Part shown: positions 35,777-46,431 of the stretch, piece after piece
Layout: the number at the start of each line of letters is the position of its first letter
How positions within the stretch are numbered: the first letter of the stretch is position 1
Assembly: GCF_018139545.1 (NCBI RefSeq)
Contig: NZ_JAGSPJ010000003.1
Location: forward strand, 372,001 to 436,000
DNA: 64,000 bases
From: Affinundibacterium fentianense
GTDB taxonomy: Bacteria > Pseudomonadota > Gammaproteobacteria > Burkholderiales > Burkholderiaceae_D
Direction: 5' to 3'
Position numbers and translations under genes: made by a program
Notes under the pieces: generated by a model
The model's database searches: none
Told to the model about the DNA's origin: nothing
What the model saw: the letters and a program-made list of their open reading frames with translations, nothing else

Positions 35777-36745
35777 CTAATGTTCAGAATTGCAAGAGGC
35801 AGATTCGTAATCATTTTCCTCGCGCAGTACTTCCGGTTGCAAAGTAATGTGATCGATACCATGTTTTTCCAACAGCATCTTTTTGATGCTTTCCAAAATG
35901 CGGGGCCATGCGCTGAGATCGTCAATCTCTAGATGGCCAATTAAAGCGGGTTGGCCAGGGGACATTTCCCATATGTGCAAGTCGTGGACTGATGCCACGC
36001 CAGCCGTGGTTTCTAAGTCTGTACCGATCTGTAAAAAATCGATGTGCGTTGGTACGCCTTTCATTAAGAAATGAAATGACTCCTTCAATACGCCAATTGT
36101 TGATTTTAAAATTAAAAGTGAGACAAAAATTGATAAGATGGGGTCTATCGGCATCCATCCTGTGTAGTAAATGATGGCGCCGGAAATAATCGCAGCGACC
36201 GAGCCTAGTAAGTCTCCCATGACGTGAATCAGTGCAGCTTTTGTATTCATGCTTTCTTTGTCGTGCGATAAAACCCATGCAACAATAATATTGATGAATA
36301 AGCCTATTGTGGCGACGACCATCACGACACCACCTTGCACTTTTTCAGGAGTTGCAAGGCGTTGCAGAGCTTCAAAGCTAATCCAAACGATGACCCCCAA
36401 CATCACAAGTCCGTTCACGAAAGCAGCAAGTGCTTCAGATCTGCCAAAGCCAAAAGTGTGTTTTGCTGTTGGGGGACGCTTTGCAATCAGTTGTGCGAGT
36501 AATGCTAATCCGAGAGCTGCCGAGTCCGTAACCATATGGCCAGCATCGGAAATTAATGCGAGCGAATTCGACAGAACGCCAAAAATCACTTCAATCGCAG
36601 CAAAAAATAAAGTGAGTCCCAAGGCCCAAGCTAGCACGCTTTGGCTTCTATCCGCAAAATAGTGTTGATGTTCCGCATCACCATGGCGATGCGCATGCAG
36701 ATGCTGTCCTTTTTCGACGGGAGTTGGTGATGTGTCGTGTGGCAT
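35777..36745 (-). CDS. Cation diffusion facilitator (CDF) metal exporter
   Basis: This is a proton-coupled divalent metal exporter (Zn, Co or Cd) of the CDF family. Six transmembrane helices are visible with the metal site residues in SDAGHMVTDSAAL (helix 2) and HVMGDLLGSVAA (helix 5). A cytoplasmic C-terminal domain contains VASVHDLHIWEMSPGQPAL. The N terminus is His-rich (HLHAHRHGDAEHQHY). At 322 residues it resembles CzcD/DmeF. Metal specificity is not decided by the sequence. It stands alone. Confidence 0.92.
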   Translation of the reverse strand: MPHDTSPTPVEKGQHLHAHRHGDAEHQHYFADRSQSVLAWALGLTLFFAAIEVIFGVLSNSLALISDAGHMVTDSAALGLALLAQLIAKRPPTAKHTFGFGRSEALAAFVNGLVMLGVIVWISFEALQRLATPEKVQGGVVMVVATIGLFINIIVAWVLSHDKESMNTKAALIHVMGDLLGSVAAIISGAIIYYTGWMPIDPILSIFVSLLILKSTIGVLKESFHFLMKGVPTHIDFLQIGTDLETTAGVASVHDLHIWEMSPGQPALIGHLEIDDLSAWPRILESIKKMLLEKHGIDHITLQPEVLREENDYESASCNSEH

Positions 36746-36905
36746 TGGTCATGAATGAAATTGATTTGGAAGTGTGGATTGTAAGTGATTTACGTAAGAA
36801 ATAATTGATGTGACCGAATCTACTAGAGTGTTAAGAATGTGAATAGGAGTGTTGACAGCGTATTGTCCTTGGATGGTTTCTTTCTCGATGCGTACAAAAA
36901 AGCAC

Positions 36906-36934
36906 TTTACGAGAATCGAGTTGTTTGCTATAGT
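36906..36934 (+). promoter_or_regulatory. Sigma-70 promoter of tRNA-Val
   Basis: TTTACG (36906-36911) and TATAGT (36929-36934) are 17 bases apart and lie just upstream of the tRNA. A G/C-rich discriminator (CTCGGC) follows the -10, typical for stable RNA promoters. Confidence 0.6.
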
Positions 36935-36945
36935 CTCGGCTCTTC

Positions 36946-37022
36946 GGGCGGTTAGTTCAGCTGGTTAGAATACTTGGTCGACATCCAAGGGGTCGGGGAT
37001 TCGAATTCCTCACCGCCCACCA
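36946..37022 (+). tRNA. tRNA-Val (anticodon GAC)
   Basis: The 77-base gene folds as a cloverleaf. The acceptor stem pairs GGGCGGT with ACCGCCC, and the CCA end is encoded. The anticodon arm is CTTGG-TCGACAT-CCAAG with anticodon GAC (valine). The T loop is TTCGAAT. It lies between the CDF gene and thrS and is followed by a terminator. Confidence 0.95.
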
Positions 37023-37171
37023 GAATTCAGTAAATGCACGTGATTGTGCATAACAATGGTAGTACTTTGTAAGAGCGAGAAAGGCATCATGGTTATGACA
37101 CCGCGAACTACGGTCACATTCCTTTGTGAGCGACGCTAGTCGAGGTGTTTTTTCGTCTTGGAAGTATTCAG

Positions 37172-37199
37172 AAAAACGCGGCTAGTCCGCGTTTTTTTT
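37172..37199 (+). terminator. Rho-independent terminator between tRNA-Val and thrS
   Basis: The inverted repeat ACGCGG / CCGCGT is flanked by an A run and a run of eight T. It lies about 150 bases after the tRNA and 65 bases before thrS. It could end the tRNA transcript or act in the thrS leader. The remainder of the 240-base gap shows nothing I recognise. Confidence 0.7.
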
Positions 37200-37263
37200 C
37201 GTCTAATCGATTTGTTTTTTATTTTTTGTTTTTTCTTTGGCTTAGGCCCGTATGGAGATGAAT

Positions 37264-39171
37264 ATGATTTCAATTCGCTTGCCCGATGGTTCGCAACGAC
37301 AATTTGAGTCCGCTGTTACAGTGGCGCAAGTCGCCGCCAGTATCGGCACGGGCCTCGCAAAAGCTGCCTTGGCTGGAAAGGTCAATGGTAAGTTGGTCGA
37401 TACATCGCACTTAATCGAAGCAGATGCTGATTTGGCGATTGTGACAGACAAAGATGCGGATGGTTTGGAAGTGATTCGTCACTCAACAGCGCACTTGCTC
37501 GCGTATGCCGTAAAAGAATTATTCCCTGAGGCGCAGGTGACGATTGGTCCTGTAATTGAAAATGGTTTTTACTATGACTTCTCTTACAAGCGTCCATTTA
37601 CACCGGACGACTTGATTGCCATTGAAAAGAAAATGGCAGAGTTGGCGAAAAAAGACGAGCAAGTTGTACGCAAAGTTGTGCCGCGTGATGAAGCCGTTGC
37701 TTACTTCAAGTCCATCGGCGAAAACTATAAAGCAGAAATTATTGAATCGATTCCTGCAGATCAAGACGTATCGCTTTACACAGAAGGCAGCTTCACCGAT
37801 TTGTGCCGTGGCCCTCACGTGCCATCCACTGGCAAATTGAAAGTCTTCAAGTTGATGAAATTGGCAGGTGCTTACTGGCGCGGCGATTCCAAAAACGAAA
37901 TGCTGCAGCGTGTGTATGGCACAGCATTCGCGAAGAAGGAAGATCAAGAGCAATACTTGCACATGCTGGAAGAAGCGGAAAAACGCGACCATCGTAAGTT
38001 GGGCAAAGCTTTAGATTTGTTCCACTTCCAAGACGAAGCACCAGGTTTGATCTTCTGGCATCCAAAAGGTTGGACTGTGTGGCAGCAAGTTGAGCAATAC
38101 ATGCGTAAAGTCTATCAAGACTGTGGCTACCAAGAAGTCAAAGCGCCGCAAATTTTGGATCGTACCTTGTGGGAAAAAACAGGCCACTGGGAGAACTATC
38201 GCGAGAACATGTTCAGTACCGAGTCTGAAAATCGTAACTACGCATTGAAACCAATGAACTGCCCAGGTCATGTGCAGATCTTCAATTCAAATATGCGCAG
38301 CTATCGCGAATTGCCGTTGCGTTACGGCGAGTTCGGCCAATGCCATCGTAATGAGCCTTCCGGCGCTTTGCACGGCATCATGCGCGTGCGCGGTTTTACG
38401 CAAGATGACGGCCATATTTTCTGTACCGAAGATCAAATTCAAGACGAAGTTATGGCTTTCCATCCACAGGCGATGAAAGTGTATGACGACTTTGGATTCG
38501 AAAATATTCAAATCAAGATCGCTTTGCGTCCAGATAATCGCATTGGTTCGGATGAGATTTGGGATAAAGCAGAAGACACTTTGCGTGCAGCTTTGCGTAA
38601 TTGCGGCATGACATGGCAAGAGTTACCAGGTGAGGGCGCGTTCTATGGTCCTAAGATTGAATACCATTTGAAAGATAGCTTAGGTCGTCCATGGCAGGTG
38701 GGGACGATGCAAGTGGATTTCTCTATGCCTGGTCGCTTGAGCGCAGAATATGTTTCTGATGACAATTCGCGTAAAGTGCCAGTGATGCTGCACCGTGCGA
38801 TTGTTGGTTCAATGGAAAGATTTATTGGTATTTTAATCGAAAATCATGCTGGTGCTTTGCCAACTTGGTTGGCTCCAGTGCAAGTCGCGGTGCTGAATAT
38901 TTCTGAATCGCAGGCTGAATATGCGAAATCTGTGGCTGAAAACCTGAAAAAACAAGGGTTTAGAGTGCATACAGATTTGCGTAATGAGAAAATTACCTAT
39001 AAAATACGCGAACATTCCATGCAAAAGTTGCCTTATATCATCGTAGTCGGTGATAAAGAACGGGATGCAAATACAGTGGCTGTGCGTACGCGCGGTAATC
39101 TGGATCTGGGTGTCATGACTCAGGAAGCCTTCTTGGATCGCCTTAAAAACGACTTGGAAACCAAGGCTTAA
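37264..39171 (+). CDS. thrS: Threonine-tRNA ligase
   Basis: ThrS charges tRNA-Thr. The 635-residue protein has an N-terminal TGS domain ([14 protein letters not shown]), the editing domain with [16 protein letters not shown] and [20 protein letters not shown], and the class II catalytic core ([42 protein letters not shown]) with zinc ligands expected in these stretches. The anticodon-binding domain closes the protein. ATG 37264 is chosen because GGAGA lies six bases upstream; ATGs at 37252 and 37258 are in frame. It begins the thrS-infC-rpmI-rplT block. Confidence 0.97.
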   Translation: MISIRLPDGSQRQFESAVTVAQVAASIGTGLAKAALAGKVNGKLVDTSHLIEADADLAIVTDKDADGLEVIRHSTAHLLAYAVKELFPEAQVTIGPVIENGFYYDFSYKRPFTPDDLIAIEKKMAELAKKDEQVVRKVVPRDEAVAYFKSIGENYKAEIIESIPADQDVSLYTEGSFTDLCRGPHVPSTGKLKVFKLMKLAGAYWRGDSKNEMLQRVYGTAFAKKEDQEQYLHMLEEAEKRDHRKLGKALDLFHFQDEAPGLIFWHPKGWTVWQQVEQYMRKVYQDCGYQEVKAPQILDRTLWEKTGHWENYRENMFSTESENRNYALKPMNCPGHVQIFNSNMRSYRELPLRYGEFGQCHRNEPSGALHGIMRVRGFTQDDGHIFCTEDQIQDEVMAFHPQAMKVYDDFGFENIQIKIALRPDNRIGSDEIWDKAEDTLRAALRNCGMTWQELPGEGAFYGPKIEYHLKDSLGRPWQVGTMQVDFSMPGRLSAEYVSDDNSRKVPVMLHRAIVGSMERFIGILIENHAGALPTWLAPVQVAVLNISESQAEYAKSVAENLKKQGFRVHTDLRNEKITYKIREHSMQKLPYIIVVGDKERDANTVAVRTRGNLDLGVMTQEAFLDRLKNDLETKA

Positions 39172-39230
39172 CCAGCTTTTGCCCGCAGAAATGCGCAGCT
39201 TGTTGATTTAATTTTTTGAAGGAAACTGCA

Positions 39231-39752
39231 ATAGCTACCGAAAAGTCACATCGTATCAACGGTGAAATTACAGCGCCAGAAGTGCGCTTGTCAGGTGTTG
39301 ATAACGAGCCATTGGGCATCGTAAAACTGGGAGAAGCCTTTCGCTTAGCCGAAGAGGCTGAAGTGGATTTGGTGGAGATTGCGCCAACAGCGCAACCACC
39401 CGTTTGCCGATTGATGGATTACGGCAAGTTCAAATACCAAGAGCAGAAGAAGGCGCATGAAGCCAAGCTGAAGCAAAAGGTTATTTTGGTGAAGGAAGTG
39501 AAATTCCGTCCAGGTACGGATGACGGTGATTACAACATTAAGTTGCGTAATCTCGTGAAGTTCTTGGAAGACGGTGATAAAACCAAAATCACTTTACGTT
39601 TCCGTGGTCGTGAGATGGCTCACCAAGAAATTGGTATGCGTATGTTGGAACGCTTGAAGGTCGATTTGGATCCGTACGGTCAAGTTGAACAGTTTCCGAA
39701 GATGGAAGGACGCCAGATGGTTATGATTCTGGCGCCTAAGAAAAAGAAATAA
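39231..39752 (+). CDS. infC: Translation initiation factor IF-3 (ATA start)
   Basis: IF-3 binds the 30S subunit and controls start-codon selection. The protein (about 173 residues) shows [57 protein letters not shown] and [18 protein letters not shown], all family hallmarks. No ATG, GTG or TTG stands at the expected N terminus. Instead ATA at 39231 is placed six bases after AAGGAA and gives (M)ATEKSHRIN, the usual Burkholderiales N terminus. Rare starts in infC are known to allow autoregulation by IF-3. A TTG at 39216 is possible but overlaps the ribosome binding site. Confidence 0.95.
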   Translation: MATEKSHRINGEITAPEVRLSGVDNEPLGIVKLGEAFRLAEEAEVDLVEIAPTAQPPVCRLMDYGKFKYQEQKKAHEAKLKQKVILVKEVKFRPGTDDGDYNIKLRNLVKFLEDGDKTKITLRFRGREMAHQEIGMRMLERLKVDLDPYGQVEQFPKMEGRQMVMILAPKKKK

Positions 39753-39951
39753 TTTGTGGAGCGGTTTGTTATCCGCTACGCAAATAAGAAGAATTTGTAG
39801 TAATAGCGTTTCGCAAGAATCGCAGTTGCAACAAAGGGCATTGAACTCGATTTCAAGCCCAAGCTAAGTGAGAAGTAGGCATCCAAGAGTGACGTCATTG
39901 TCACCACCTACCATCATATAAAAAGGAGCTGTCGTAAAAGACAGAGAAGTT

Positions 39952-40149
39952 ATGCCTAAAATGAAAACAAAGAGCTCTGCGAAGAAGCGCTTTCGTGTAC
40001 GCCCAGGTGGAACAGTTAAGAGTGGTCATGCTTTCAAGCGCCATATCTTGACTAAAAAAACCACTAAGAACAAACGCCAATTGCGTGGCACCCGTAACAT
40101 CAACGCGTCTGACGTAACATCAGTCATGCGCATGATGCCAACAGCTTAA
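39952..40149 (+). CDS. rpmI: 50S ribosomal protein L35
   Basis: L35 is a small basic protein of the large ribosomal subunit. The 65-residue sequence [20 protein letters not shown] and the ending SVMRMMPTA are typical. A 199-base gap after infC holds no gene and may include the leader where L20 represses translation, as known for this operon in E. coli. AAAGGAGC lies within that leader, about 25 bases before the start. Confidence 0.97.
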   Translation: MPKMKTKSSAKKRFRVRPGGTVKSGHAFKRHILTKKTTKNKRQLRGTRNINASDVTSVMRMMPTA

Positions 40150-40177
40150 CCTCTACTCACTATTTTAAGGAGTTATC

Positions 40178-40537
40178 ATGCCTAGAGTAAAACGTGGGGT
40201 TACCGCTCGTGCCCGTCATAAGAAAGTTCTCGATTTAGCCAAAGGCTATCGTGGTCGTCGTAGTAAGGTATTCCGTATTGCTAAGCAAGCAGTTATGCGC
40301 GCTGGCCAATATGCATACCGTGATCGTCGTAACAAAAAACGTGTATTCCGCGCATTGTGGATTACTCGTATCAATGCTGCATCCCGTCAACACGGTATGA
40401 CTTACAGCGTGTTCATGAATGGCTTGAAAAAAGCAAACATTGAACTCGACCGTAAAGTGTTGGCCGACATGGCAGTGATGGACAAACCAGCATTTGCTGC
40501 GATTGTTAATCAAGTAAAAACGACATTGGCTGCTTAA
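40178..40537 (+). CDS. rplT: 50S ribosomal protein L20
   Basis: L20 binds 23S rRNA early in large-subunit assembly and represses its own operon in relatives. The 119-residue sequence shows [38 protein letters not shown] and [26 protein letters not shown] precedes the ATG by eight bases. A strong terminator ends the operon 46 bases after the stop. Confidence 0.98.
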   Translation: MPRVKRGVTARARHKKVLDLAKGYRGRRSKVFRIAKQAVMRAGQYAYRDRRNKKRVFRALWITRINAASRQHGMTYSVFMNGLKKANIELDRKVLADMAVMDKPAFAAIVNQVKTTLAA

Positions 40538-40583
40538 TTAGTCATTGTCTGCAAATTCGCCATTCGCGAATCTGCATGATGAG

Positions 40584-40619
40584 CGGGGCAGAGGTTGATT
40601 CCACTGCCCCGTTTTTTTT
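40584..40619 (+). terminator. Rho-independent terminator after rplT
   Basis: An 8-bp G/C-rich stem (CGGGGCAG/CTGCCCCG) with a 12-base loop is followed by eight T. It separates the thrS-rplT unit from pheST. Confidence 0.9.
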
Positions 40620-40742
40620 GCTTGAGGATTTACGTGAAAGTGAGTTTTCCTTGGTCGTCGTAGAAGCTCGCTTTCGTGTAAGTCTTTACTAAATCCAATT
40701 TCAAGTTAACTTTTATCATCCACTCCTTGTGGGAAATATCGC

Positions 40743-41759
40743 ATGAATCCCTTAGATCAAATTGTTGCTCAAGCGATTGCTGATTTTGCTGCGGCTCTTG
40801 ACGCTGCTGCTTTAGAAAATGCAAAAGCGCTGTACCTCGGAAAGTCCGGTCAGATTACCGAACAAATGAAGGGCTTGGGTAAGCTGGCACCTGAAGAACG
40901 TAAAGCACAAGGCGCCGTGATTAACGTCGCCAAAGAGCAAATTGAAAATGCTTTGACAGCACGTCGTGAAGCCTTAGCAAATGCACAAATGGAAGCGCGT
41001 TTGAACGCAGAAGCGATCGATGTGAGCTTGCCAGGCCGAGGGCGTGGCATGGGTGGTATTCACCCGGTGATGCGCACCTGGCAGCGTATTGAAGAAATCT
41101 TCCGCTCTATCGGTTTCGATGTGGCAGATGGCCCAGAAATCGAAAATGATTGGACTAACTTCACTGCGCTCAATTCGCCAGAAAATCATCCCGCACGTTC
41201 AATGCAAGATACCTTCTATGTCGAAGGTAATGACACCTCGGGTAAGCCCTTGTTATTGCGTACGCACACCAGTCCAATGCAAGTGCGTTTTGCGCGTATG
41301 AACAAGCCGCCAATCAAAGTTATCGCACCTGGCCGCACTTATCGTGTCGATAGCGACGCGACGCATTCACCGATGTTCCACCAAGTGGAGGGATTGTGGA
41401 TTGCTGAAAATATTAGTTTTGCAGATTTGAAGGGTGTCTACCTGAATTTCGTCAAAGCATTTTTTGAGACTGACGATTTGCAAGTACGTTTCCGTCCCTC
41501 GTATTTTCCGTTCACTGAGCCATCTGCAGAGATCGATATCGCCTTCGGTAGTGGCCCATTGAAAGGCCGTTGGCTAGAAGTGTCTGGCTCCGGCCAAGTG
41601 CATCCAACGGTGATTAAGAACATGGGGTTAGATCCAGAGAAATACATTGGATTTGCGTTTGGTTCAGGTTTGGAGCGCTTAACTATGCTGCGTTATGGCA
41701 TTAGCGATTTGCGATTGTTTTATGAAGGTGATCTGCGTTTCTTAAAGCAATTTAACTAA
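40743..41759 (+). CDS. pheS: Phenylalanine-tRNA ligase alpha subunit
   Basis: PheS is the catalytic subunit of the heterotetrameric phenylalanyl-tRNA synthetase. At 338 residues it is normal. Visible stretches are an N-terminal coiled coil with [19 protein letters not shown], then the class II core [46 protein letters not shown] and [15 protein letters not shown]. It precedes pheT with a 158-base gap in which I see no gene or clear hairpin. Confidence 0.97.
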   Translation: MNPLDQIVAQAIADFAAALDAAALENAKALYLGKSGQITEQMKGLGKLAPEERKAQGAVINVAKEQIENALTARREALANAQMEARLNAEAIDVSLPGRGRGMGGIHPVMRTWQRIEEIFRSIGFDVADGPEIENDWTNFTALNSPENHPARSMQDTFYVEGNDTSGKPLLLRTHTSPMQVRFARMNKPPIKVIAPGRTYRVDSDATHSPMFHQVEGLWIAENISFADLKGVYLNFVKAFFETDDLQVRFRPSYFPFTEPSAEIDIAFGSGPLKGRWLEVSGSGQVHPTVIKNMGLDPEKYIGFAFGSGLERLTMLRYGISDLRLFYEGDLRFLKQFN

Positions 41760-41917
41760 TGGAGGCAACTATAAATCCAATTTTCGGGCACATATTTTTG
41801 TTGCAAAGCCTCGATCTGCATCCCGATAATTGAATTTCTAGAAGCGCCATCTTGCAATATTAAATTAGATTAAATTTCCGTACTAAAAAAGTACAACATC
41901 AACATCACGGTTGAATT

Positions 41918-44344
41918 ATGCAATTTTCTGAAAACTGGTTACGTACCATGGTCGATCCGAAGATGACTTCGGACGAGTTGTCTCACATGTTGACAATGGC
42001 AGGACTTGAGGTGGAAGAGGTCGAGCCTGTTGCTCCTCCATTTAGCAATGTGGTTGTCGCAGAAATCCGCGAGATCGCGAAACATCCTGATGCTGATCGT
42101 TTGAACGTCTGTCAGGTGGATGTGGGCACTGGTACTTTGTTGAACATCGTATGTGGCGCACCGAATGTACGTGTAGGAATGAAAGTACCATGCGCAATGG
42201 CAGGCGCAGTATTGCCGCCGGGTGCAGATGGTAAGCCGTTCTTGATTAAGGTCGGTAAGTTGCGCGGTGTTGAGTCGCAAGGTATGTTGTGCTCGGCGCG
42301 TGAGTTGAAACTGTCTGAAGATCACGGGGGCTTAATGGATTTACCTGCCGACGCACCGGTCGGTCAGAACTTCCGTGATTACTATCAACTCAATGATTTG
42401 AAATTCACAATCAAGCTCACACCAAACAAGGCGGACTGCCTCTCTGTATTGGGTGTAGCGCGTGAGGTTTCTGCTTTGACAGGCACACCATTGAACCTTC
42501 CAGAAGCGCATGTCGTGCCAGTTGCTTTAACCGAAAAATTACCTGTCAAAATCAGTGCGCCAGATTTGTGTGGTCGCTTTGTTGGACGCGTGATTCGCGG
42601 CGTGAATGCGAAAGCGCCAACTCCAGACTGGATGAAACAGCGTCTAGAACGCAGCGGTCAACGCTCGATTTCTGCATTGGTTGATATTTCTAACTATGTC
42701 ATGTTAGAAATGGGACGTCCAAGCCATGTATTTGATCTCGAAAAAATTCATGGCGGACTCGATGTACGTTGGGGCAAGAAAGGCGAAAGCTTAAAGCTCT
42801 TAAACGGCAATACCATCGAAGTCGATGAATGGGTTGGCGTGATCGCCGATCAAAAAGAAATTGAATCTTTAGCCGGCATCATGGGCGGTGATTCGACAGC
42901 TGTGACGCTCGATACCGAAAACATTTATTTGGAATCCGCGTTCTGGTGGCCACAGGCGATTCAAGGCCGCGCACGCAAATACAATTTCTCAACAGATGCC
43001 GCACACCGTTATGAACGTGGTGTGGATTTCGCTTCTGTGATGGAGCATGTTGAACGCATTACAGCGTTGATCGTGGAGATTTGTGGTGGCCCAGAGCATG
43101 TGAAAGTTGGACCGATCGATGATCATATTGTGAATTTGCCACAACGCTTGCCGGTAAAAATGCGTACTGATCGTGCCAATAAAGTAATTGGTGTGCCTTT
43201 CACCGACGCACAGATTGCCGACATCTTCACGCGTCTTGGTTTGCAGTTCACGCAAGAGCCTGGTTTGTTTTCTGTAACGCCTCCATCCTATCGTTTCGAT
43301 ATCGAGATCGAAGAAGATCTGATCGAAGAAGTGGTTCGTGTGTTTGGTTTCGAGAATATTCCATCCTTGCCACCGGTTGCGCCAAACGCGATGTTGATTG
43401 CGCCAGAAAATACGCGTTCTGTGTTCACCTTGCGCCGTCAAATTGCCGACATGGATTACCAAGAAGTCGTCAACTATAGCTTCGTTGAAGAAGCTTGGGA
43501 AAAAGACTTCTGCAATAATGCGCAACCAATCAAATTGCAAAATCCAATCGCAAGTCAAATGAGTGTGATGCGTACAAGTTTGATTGCAAGCTTGGTGGCG
43601 AATACACGATATAACTTGAATCGTAAGATCAATCGTGTACGTATCTTTGAATTGGCAGCAGTTTATCTGCGTGATGCTAATGTTCAAGATGGACCATTGA
43701 GTATTGCAGGCTACGATCAACCGAAGCGTTTGGCCGCACTCGCTTATGGCCCAGTGGCTGAAGAACAATGGGGTATGCCTACACGTAATGTTGATTTCTT
43801 CGATGTCAAAGCTGACTTGGAAAATCTATTTGCGCCTAAGGTTTTGCGTTTCAATAAAATTGATCACTCAGCCTTACATCCTGGCCGTGCGGCAACAGTT
43901 GAATGTGAAGGACAGGTGATTGGTTTAATCGGCGAACTACATCCACGCTTACAACAAAAATACGATTTACCTTTAGCACCCATCGTATTCGAAGTTGCTG
44001 CCAATGCCTTGCAAGCTGTGAGTCTACCTAGCCACCGCGAAATTTCGAAATTCCAAGCCGTGACGCGCGATTTGGCTTTGGTTGTTAAGCAATCGGTAAG
44101 CGTGCAAAGTTTGCTTGATGTTTTCCATGCGGAAATAAAGAAGGCCGATTCTTGTAAAATTGTGCAAGACCTTGTTTTGTTTGATGAATATCGTGGCAAG
44201 GGTTTGGAGAATGATGAGAAAAGCCTTGCATTCCGCTTTAGCTTGCAAGATACTCAAAACACCTTGCAAGATGAGCAGGTCGAACAAGCAATGACACAAT
44301 TGCTTGAGGCGGCAACCAAAGGGCTTGCTGCGCGTCTTCGGTAG
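41918..44344 (+). CDS. pheT: Phenylalanine-tRNA ligase beta subunit
   Basis: PheT contributes tRNA binding and editing of mischarged Tyr-tRNA-Phe. The 808-residue protein begins [14 protein letters not shown] and has an OB-fold tRNA-binding domain ([17 protein letters not shown]), the B3/B4 editing region (TRLG-type block and [20 protein letters not shown]), the B5 domain and a C-terminal anticodon-binding ferredoxin fold ([12 protein letters not shown]). It is followed by ihfA, as in most proteobacteria. Confidence 0.97.
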   Translation: MQFSENWLRTMVDPKMTSDELSHMLTMAGLEVEEVEPVAPPFSNVVVAEIREIAKHPDADRLNVCQVDVGTGTLLNIVCGAPNVRVGMKVPCAMAGAVLPPGADGKPFLIKVGKLRGVESQGMLCSARELKLSEDHGGLMDLPADAPVGQNFRDYYQLNDLKFTIKLTPNKADCLSVLGVAREVSALTGTPLNLPEAHVVPVALTEKLPVKISAPDLCGRFVGRVIRGVNAKAPTPDWMKQRLERSGQRSISALVDISNYVMLEMGRPSHVFDLEKIHGGLDVRWGKKGESLKLLNGNTIEVDEWVGVIADQKEIESLAGIMGGDSTAVTLDTENIYLESAFWWPQAIQGRARKYNFSTDAAHRYERGVDFASVMEHVERITALIVEICGGPEHVKVGPIDDHIVNLPQRLPVKMRTDRANKVIGVPFTDAQIADIFTRLGLQFTQEPGLFSVTPPSYRFDIEIEEDLIEEVVRVFGFENIPSLPPVAPNAMLIAPENTRSVFTLRRQIADMDYQEVVNYSFVEEAWEKDFCNNAQPIKLQNPIASQMSVMRTSLIASLVANTRYNLNRKINRVRIFELAAVYLRDANVQDGPLSIAGYDQPKRLAALAYGPVAEEQWGMPTRNVDFFDVKADLENLFAPKVLRFNKIDHSALHPGRAATVECEGQVIGLIGELHPRLQQKYDLPLAPIVFEVAANALQAVSLPSHREISKFQAVTRDLALVVKQSVSVQSLLDVFHAEIKKADSCKIVQDLVLFDEYRGKGLENDEKSLAFRFSLQDTQNTLQDEQVEQAMTQLLEAATKGLAARLR

Positions 44345-44355
44345 TGAAGAGCGGT

Positions 44356-44390
44356 GTGCTGCCGCGAAAAGATTGCTGGCAGCACAGTTT
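44356..44390 (+). other. Hairpin between pheT and ihfA
   Basis: An 8-bp stem GTGCTGCC/GGCAGCAC with a 14-base loop is followed only by AGTTTT. It could be a weak terminator or attenuator that lowers read-through into ihfA. Confidence 0.4.
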
Positions 44391-44441
44391 TGCGCATGAG
44401 TGACGCAGTCAAATTCAAAATAGATACTGAGAGAATGGTCG

Positions 44442-44870
44442 ATGACGATGAATGACGTAACATCTGCAGATCTTCATACTTTGTTGGACGAAGATTTGAA
44501 ACGAGCTGTGCGCGAGTCGCAGGCACGTTCAAAAGCAGAAAAGGATTTACCGACCTTAACTAAAGCGGAACTTGCGGAACTATTGTTTGAGCAAGTCGGC
44601 TTAAATAAGCGTGAAGCGAAGGATATGGTCGAGACCTTTTTTGGAGAGATTCGCGATGCACTTGAGCGAGGTGCTGAAGTTAAACTCTCAGGATTTGGTA
44701 ATTTTCAATTGCGGGATAAGCCGCAAAGACCTGGTCGAAATCCAAAAACTGGGGAGGAGATTCCTATCACCGCTCGTCGTGTCGTCACTTTTCATGCGAG
44801 TCAAAAACTAAAAGCGATGGTGGATGATCTACATTCATCAAACGTCTATCAGCATTCTGTCGTCGCATAA
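44442..44870 (+). CDS. ihfA: Integration host factor alpha subunit, with N-terminal extension
   Basis: IhfA pairs with IhfB to bend DNA at specific sites. The core from about residue 37 ([60 protein letters not shown]) is typical. The 142-residue protein is longer than the 99-residue E. coli IhfA because of about 36 acidic/basic residues in front and about 17 behind. Extended N termini are common in Burkholderiales IhfA. ATGs at 44442 and 44448 are both possible starts. A MerR gene follows 21 bases later. Confidence 0.94.
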   Translation: MTMNDVTSADLHTLLDEDLKRAVRESQARSKAEKDLPTLTKAELAELLFEQVGLNKREAKDMVETFFGEIRDALERGAEVKLSGFGNFQLRDKPQRPGRNPKTGEEIPITARRVVTFHASQKLKAMVDDLHSSNVYQHSVVA

Positions 44871-44891
44871 CTTCTTTAAAGTGACTTCATT

Positions 44892-45254
44892 ATGGAAACT
44901 CTTGTTTTGCCTCCTATTCCAGCAAAGCGTTATTTCACTATTGGCGAAGTGAGTGATTTGTGCGGAGTTAAACCACATGTGCTGCGGTATTGGGAGCAGG
45001 AATTTGCACAGCTAAAGCCGGTAAAACGGCGCGGCAATCGTCGCTACTATCAGCATCACGAAGTGTTGTTAATTCGTCGAATTCGCGAGCTCTTATATGA
45101 GCAAGGATTTACGATAAACGGAGCACGAAATAAATTAAATAATCAAGTGACACATGACGAGATCGACATCGGTGAAAGCAATGTAGTCGCCCCATTTAGC
45201 TATACCCAAATTCGATCAGAGTTACAATCTCTACTTAGTCTATTGAAAATTTAG
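44892..45254 (+). CDS. MerR family regulator adjacent to ihfA
   Basis: This 120-residue regulator has a MerR winged helix (YFTIGEVSDLCGVKPHVLRY, WEQEFAQLKPVKRRGNRRYY) and a short predicted coiled-coil dimer helix, without an effector domain. MerR proteins of this type follow ihfA in many beta- and gamma-proteobacteria. Their targets are unknown. It probably shares a transcript with pheST-ihfA. Confidence 0.9.
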   Translation: METLVLPPIPAKRYFTIGEVSDLCGVKPHVLRYWEQEFAQLKPVKRRGNRRYYQHHEVLLIRRIRELLYEQGFTINGARNKLNNQVTHDEIDIGESNVVAPFSYTQIRSELQSLLSLLKI

Positions 45255-45423
45255 ACTACCCTCGTTGTCGTAAGATTGGATAGTTTAAAATGCGACGGTG
45301 GATGAAGTAAAAGATTGAAATTTCAAGGGGCGCTTATGCTAAAAACGCTTTGCTCCCTTGAAAAAGACTTGGTGCTATCACTTTAGATGATGTCGGGATT
45401 TCTCTCAAATTTGGCGATGTATA

Positions 45424-46431
45424 TTACTGAAGTGTATTGCACATTTCGATCGAGTCGCCTTTCTTATTCCAACAAGGACTAGGTTTTTTCATTAATGGGT
45501 GAGGAATGCCCTCCGAGTTAATTTTCGCAACTCGGGTGTCCCAAGCGTGTACTCCATGTTGATTGATACGTAAGCGGACCGCCCATCCTAACGTTTGTGC
45601 TTCATTGTCAAGTGCATCCATCATAAAGTTCCCAATACTGTAAATAATGGGTTTACCTTTGTAGGTTTCAGTATCTTGGATGACGTGCGGATGTCCTCCA
45701 ATAACCGCATCCGCGCCCGCATCAATCATTTTCCGTGCTAATTGTCGTTGGCGTTGATTGGCGACTTTTTCATTTTCCCAACCCCAATGCATAAAAGGAA
45801 TGACGATATCCGCACGGAGCTGTGATTTCGCATTCCGAATGTCTGCAATAACTTGCTCATCTTCGCTCCAAGCCACGCCTGGTTTGTTTGTATTGGCTTC
45901 GAAACTGCGAGGCATGAATTCGTCATATCCCAGAAGCGCAATTCTTAAACCATTTTTCTCAATAATGTGTGGTCGATGGGCGTCACGTAAATTGCGTCCC
46001 CCTCCGAAATAAGAAAGGTCGTGTTGCTCTAAGATCGATAGCATTTCATTGAATGCATCCGGCCCAAAATCACCGGAATGGTTGTTCGCAATTGAGACAG
46101 CATCAAAGTATTTTTTTAGAATTGGGACGACACGGGGATGTGCTCTAAACGTAAAATTTTTTTCTGATGCTCGCCCACTTGTCGCGATTACACATTCCAG
46201 ATTACCGATGCGAATATCTGCAGCGGCAAAGATGGACTTAAAGTGGTCGAATGGATCATTGCCCTGTGCGATTGTTTTTCCAGGCAGGTCATCGAGCACC
46301 ATATCACCGACGAAAAGAATACTAATTTCCTTTGACTGAGGTGTTGCCTGAATTGGCGAAGAAAGGCTAAATACGCTGCAAGAAAGTAGTAATCGGGCTG
46401 TGTATCTGAAAACGATAGTTAGAAAATTCAT
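45424..46431 (-). CDS. CapA family protein (PgsA-like metallophosphatase fold)
   Basis: CapA/PGA_cap proteins have a metallophosphatase fold and, in Bacillus, take part in poly-gamma-glutamate capsule formation. Here no other capsule gene is near. An N-terminal signal (MNFLTIVFRYTARLLLSCSV) is followed by LFVGDMVLDD, RIGNLECVI, SIANNHSGDFG and DIVIPFMHWGWE, and GADAVIGGHPHVIQ near residue 240, the conserved metal-site blocks. The start at 46431 overlaps the upstream stop as ATGA, indicating coupled translation. Its role is unknown. Confidence 0.85.
   Translation of the reverse strand: MNFLTIVFRYTARLLLSCSVFSLSSPIQATPQSKEISILFVGDMVLDDLPGKTIAQGNDPFDHFKSIFAAADIRIGNLECVIATSGRASEKNFTFRAHPRVVPILKKYFDAVSIANNHSGDFGPDAFNEMLSILEQHDLSYFGGGRNLRDAHRPHIIEKNGLRIALLGYDEFMPRSFEANTNKPGVAWSEDEQVIADIRNAKSQLRADIVIPFMHWGWENEKVANQRQRQLARKMIDAGADAVIGGHPHVIQDTETYKGKPIIYSIGNFMMDALDNEAQTLGWAVRLRINQHGVHAWDTRVAKINSEGIPHPLMKKPSPCWNKKGDSIEMCNTLQ

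Noticed and set aside
37023-37263. T-box or amino-acid attenuator before thrS
   Set aside because: Only one terminator-like hairpin is present, with no leader peptide or T-box core; such T-boxes are not expected in proteobacteria.
42989-43768. 259-codon open frame antisense to pheT
   Set aside because: It lies entirely inside pheT, has Cys/His/Trp-rich unprotein-like composition and is a shadow of the real gene.
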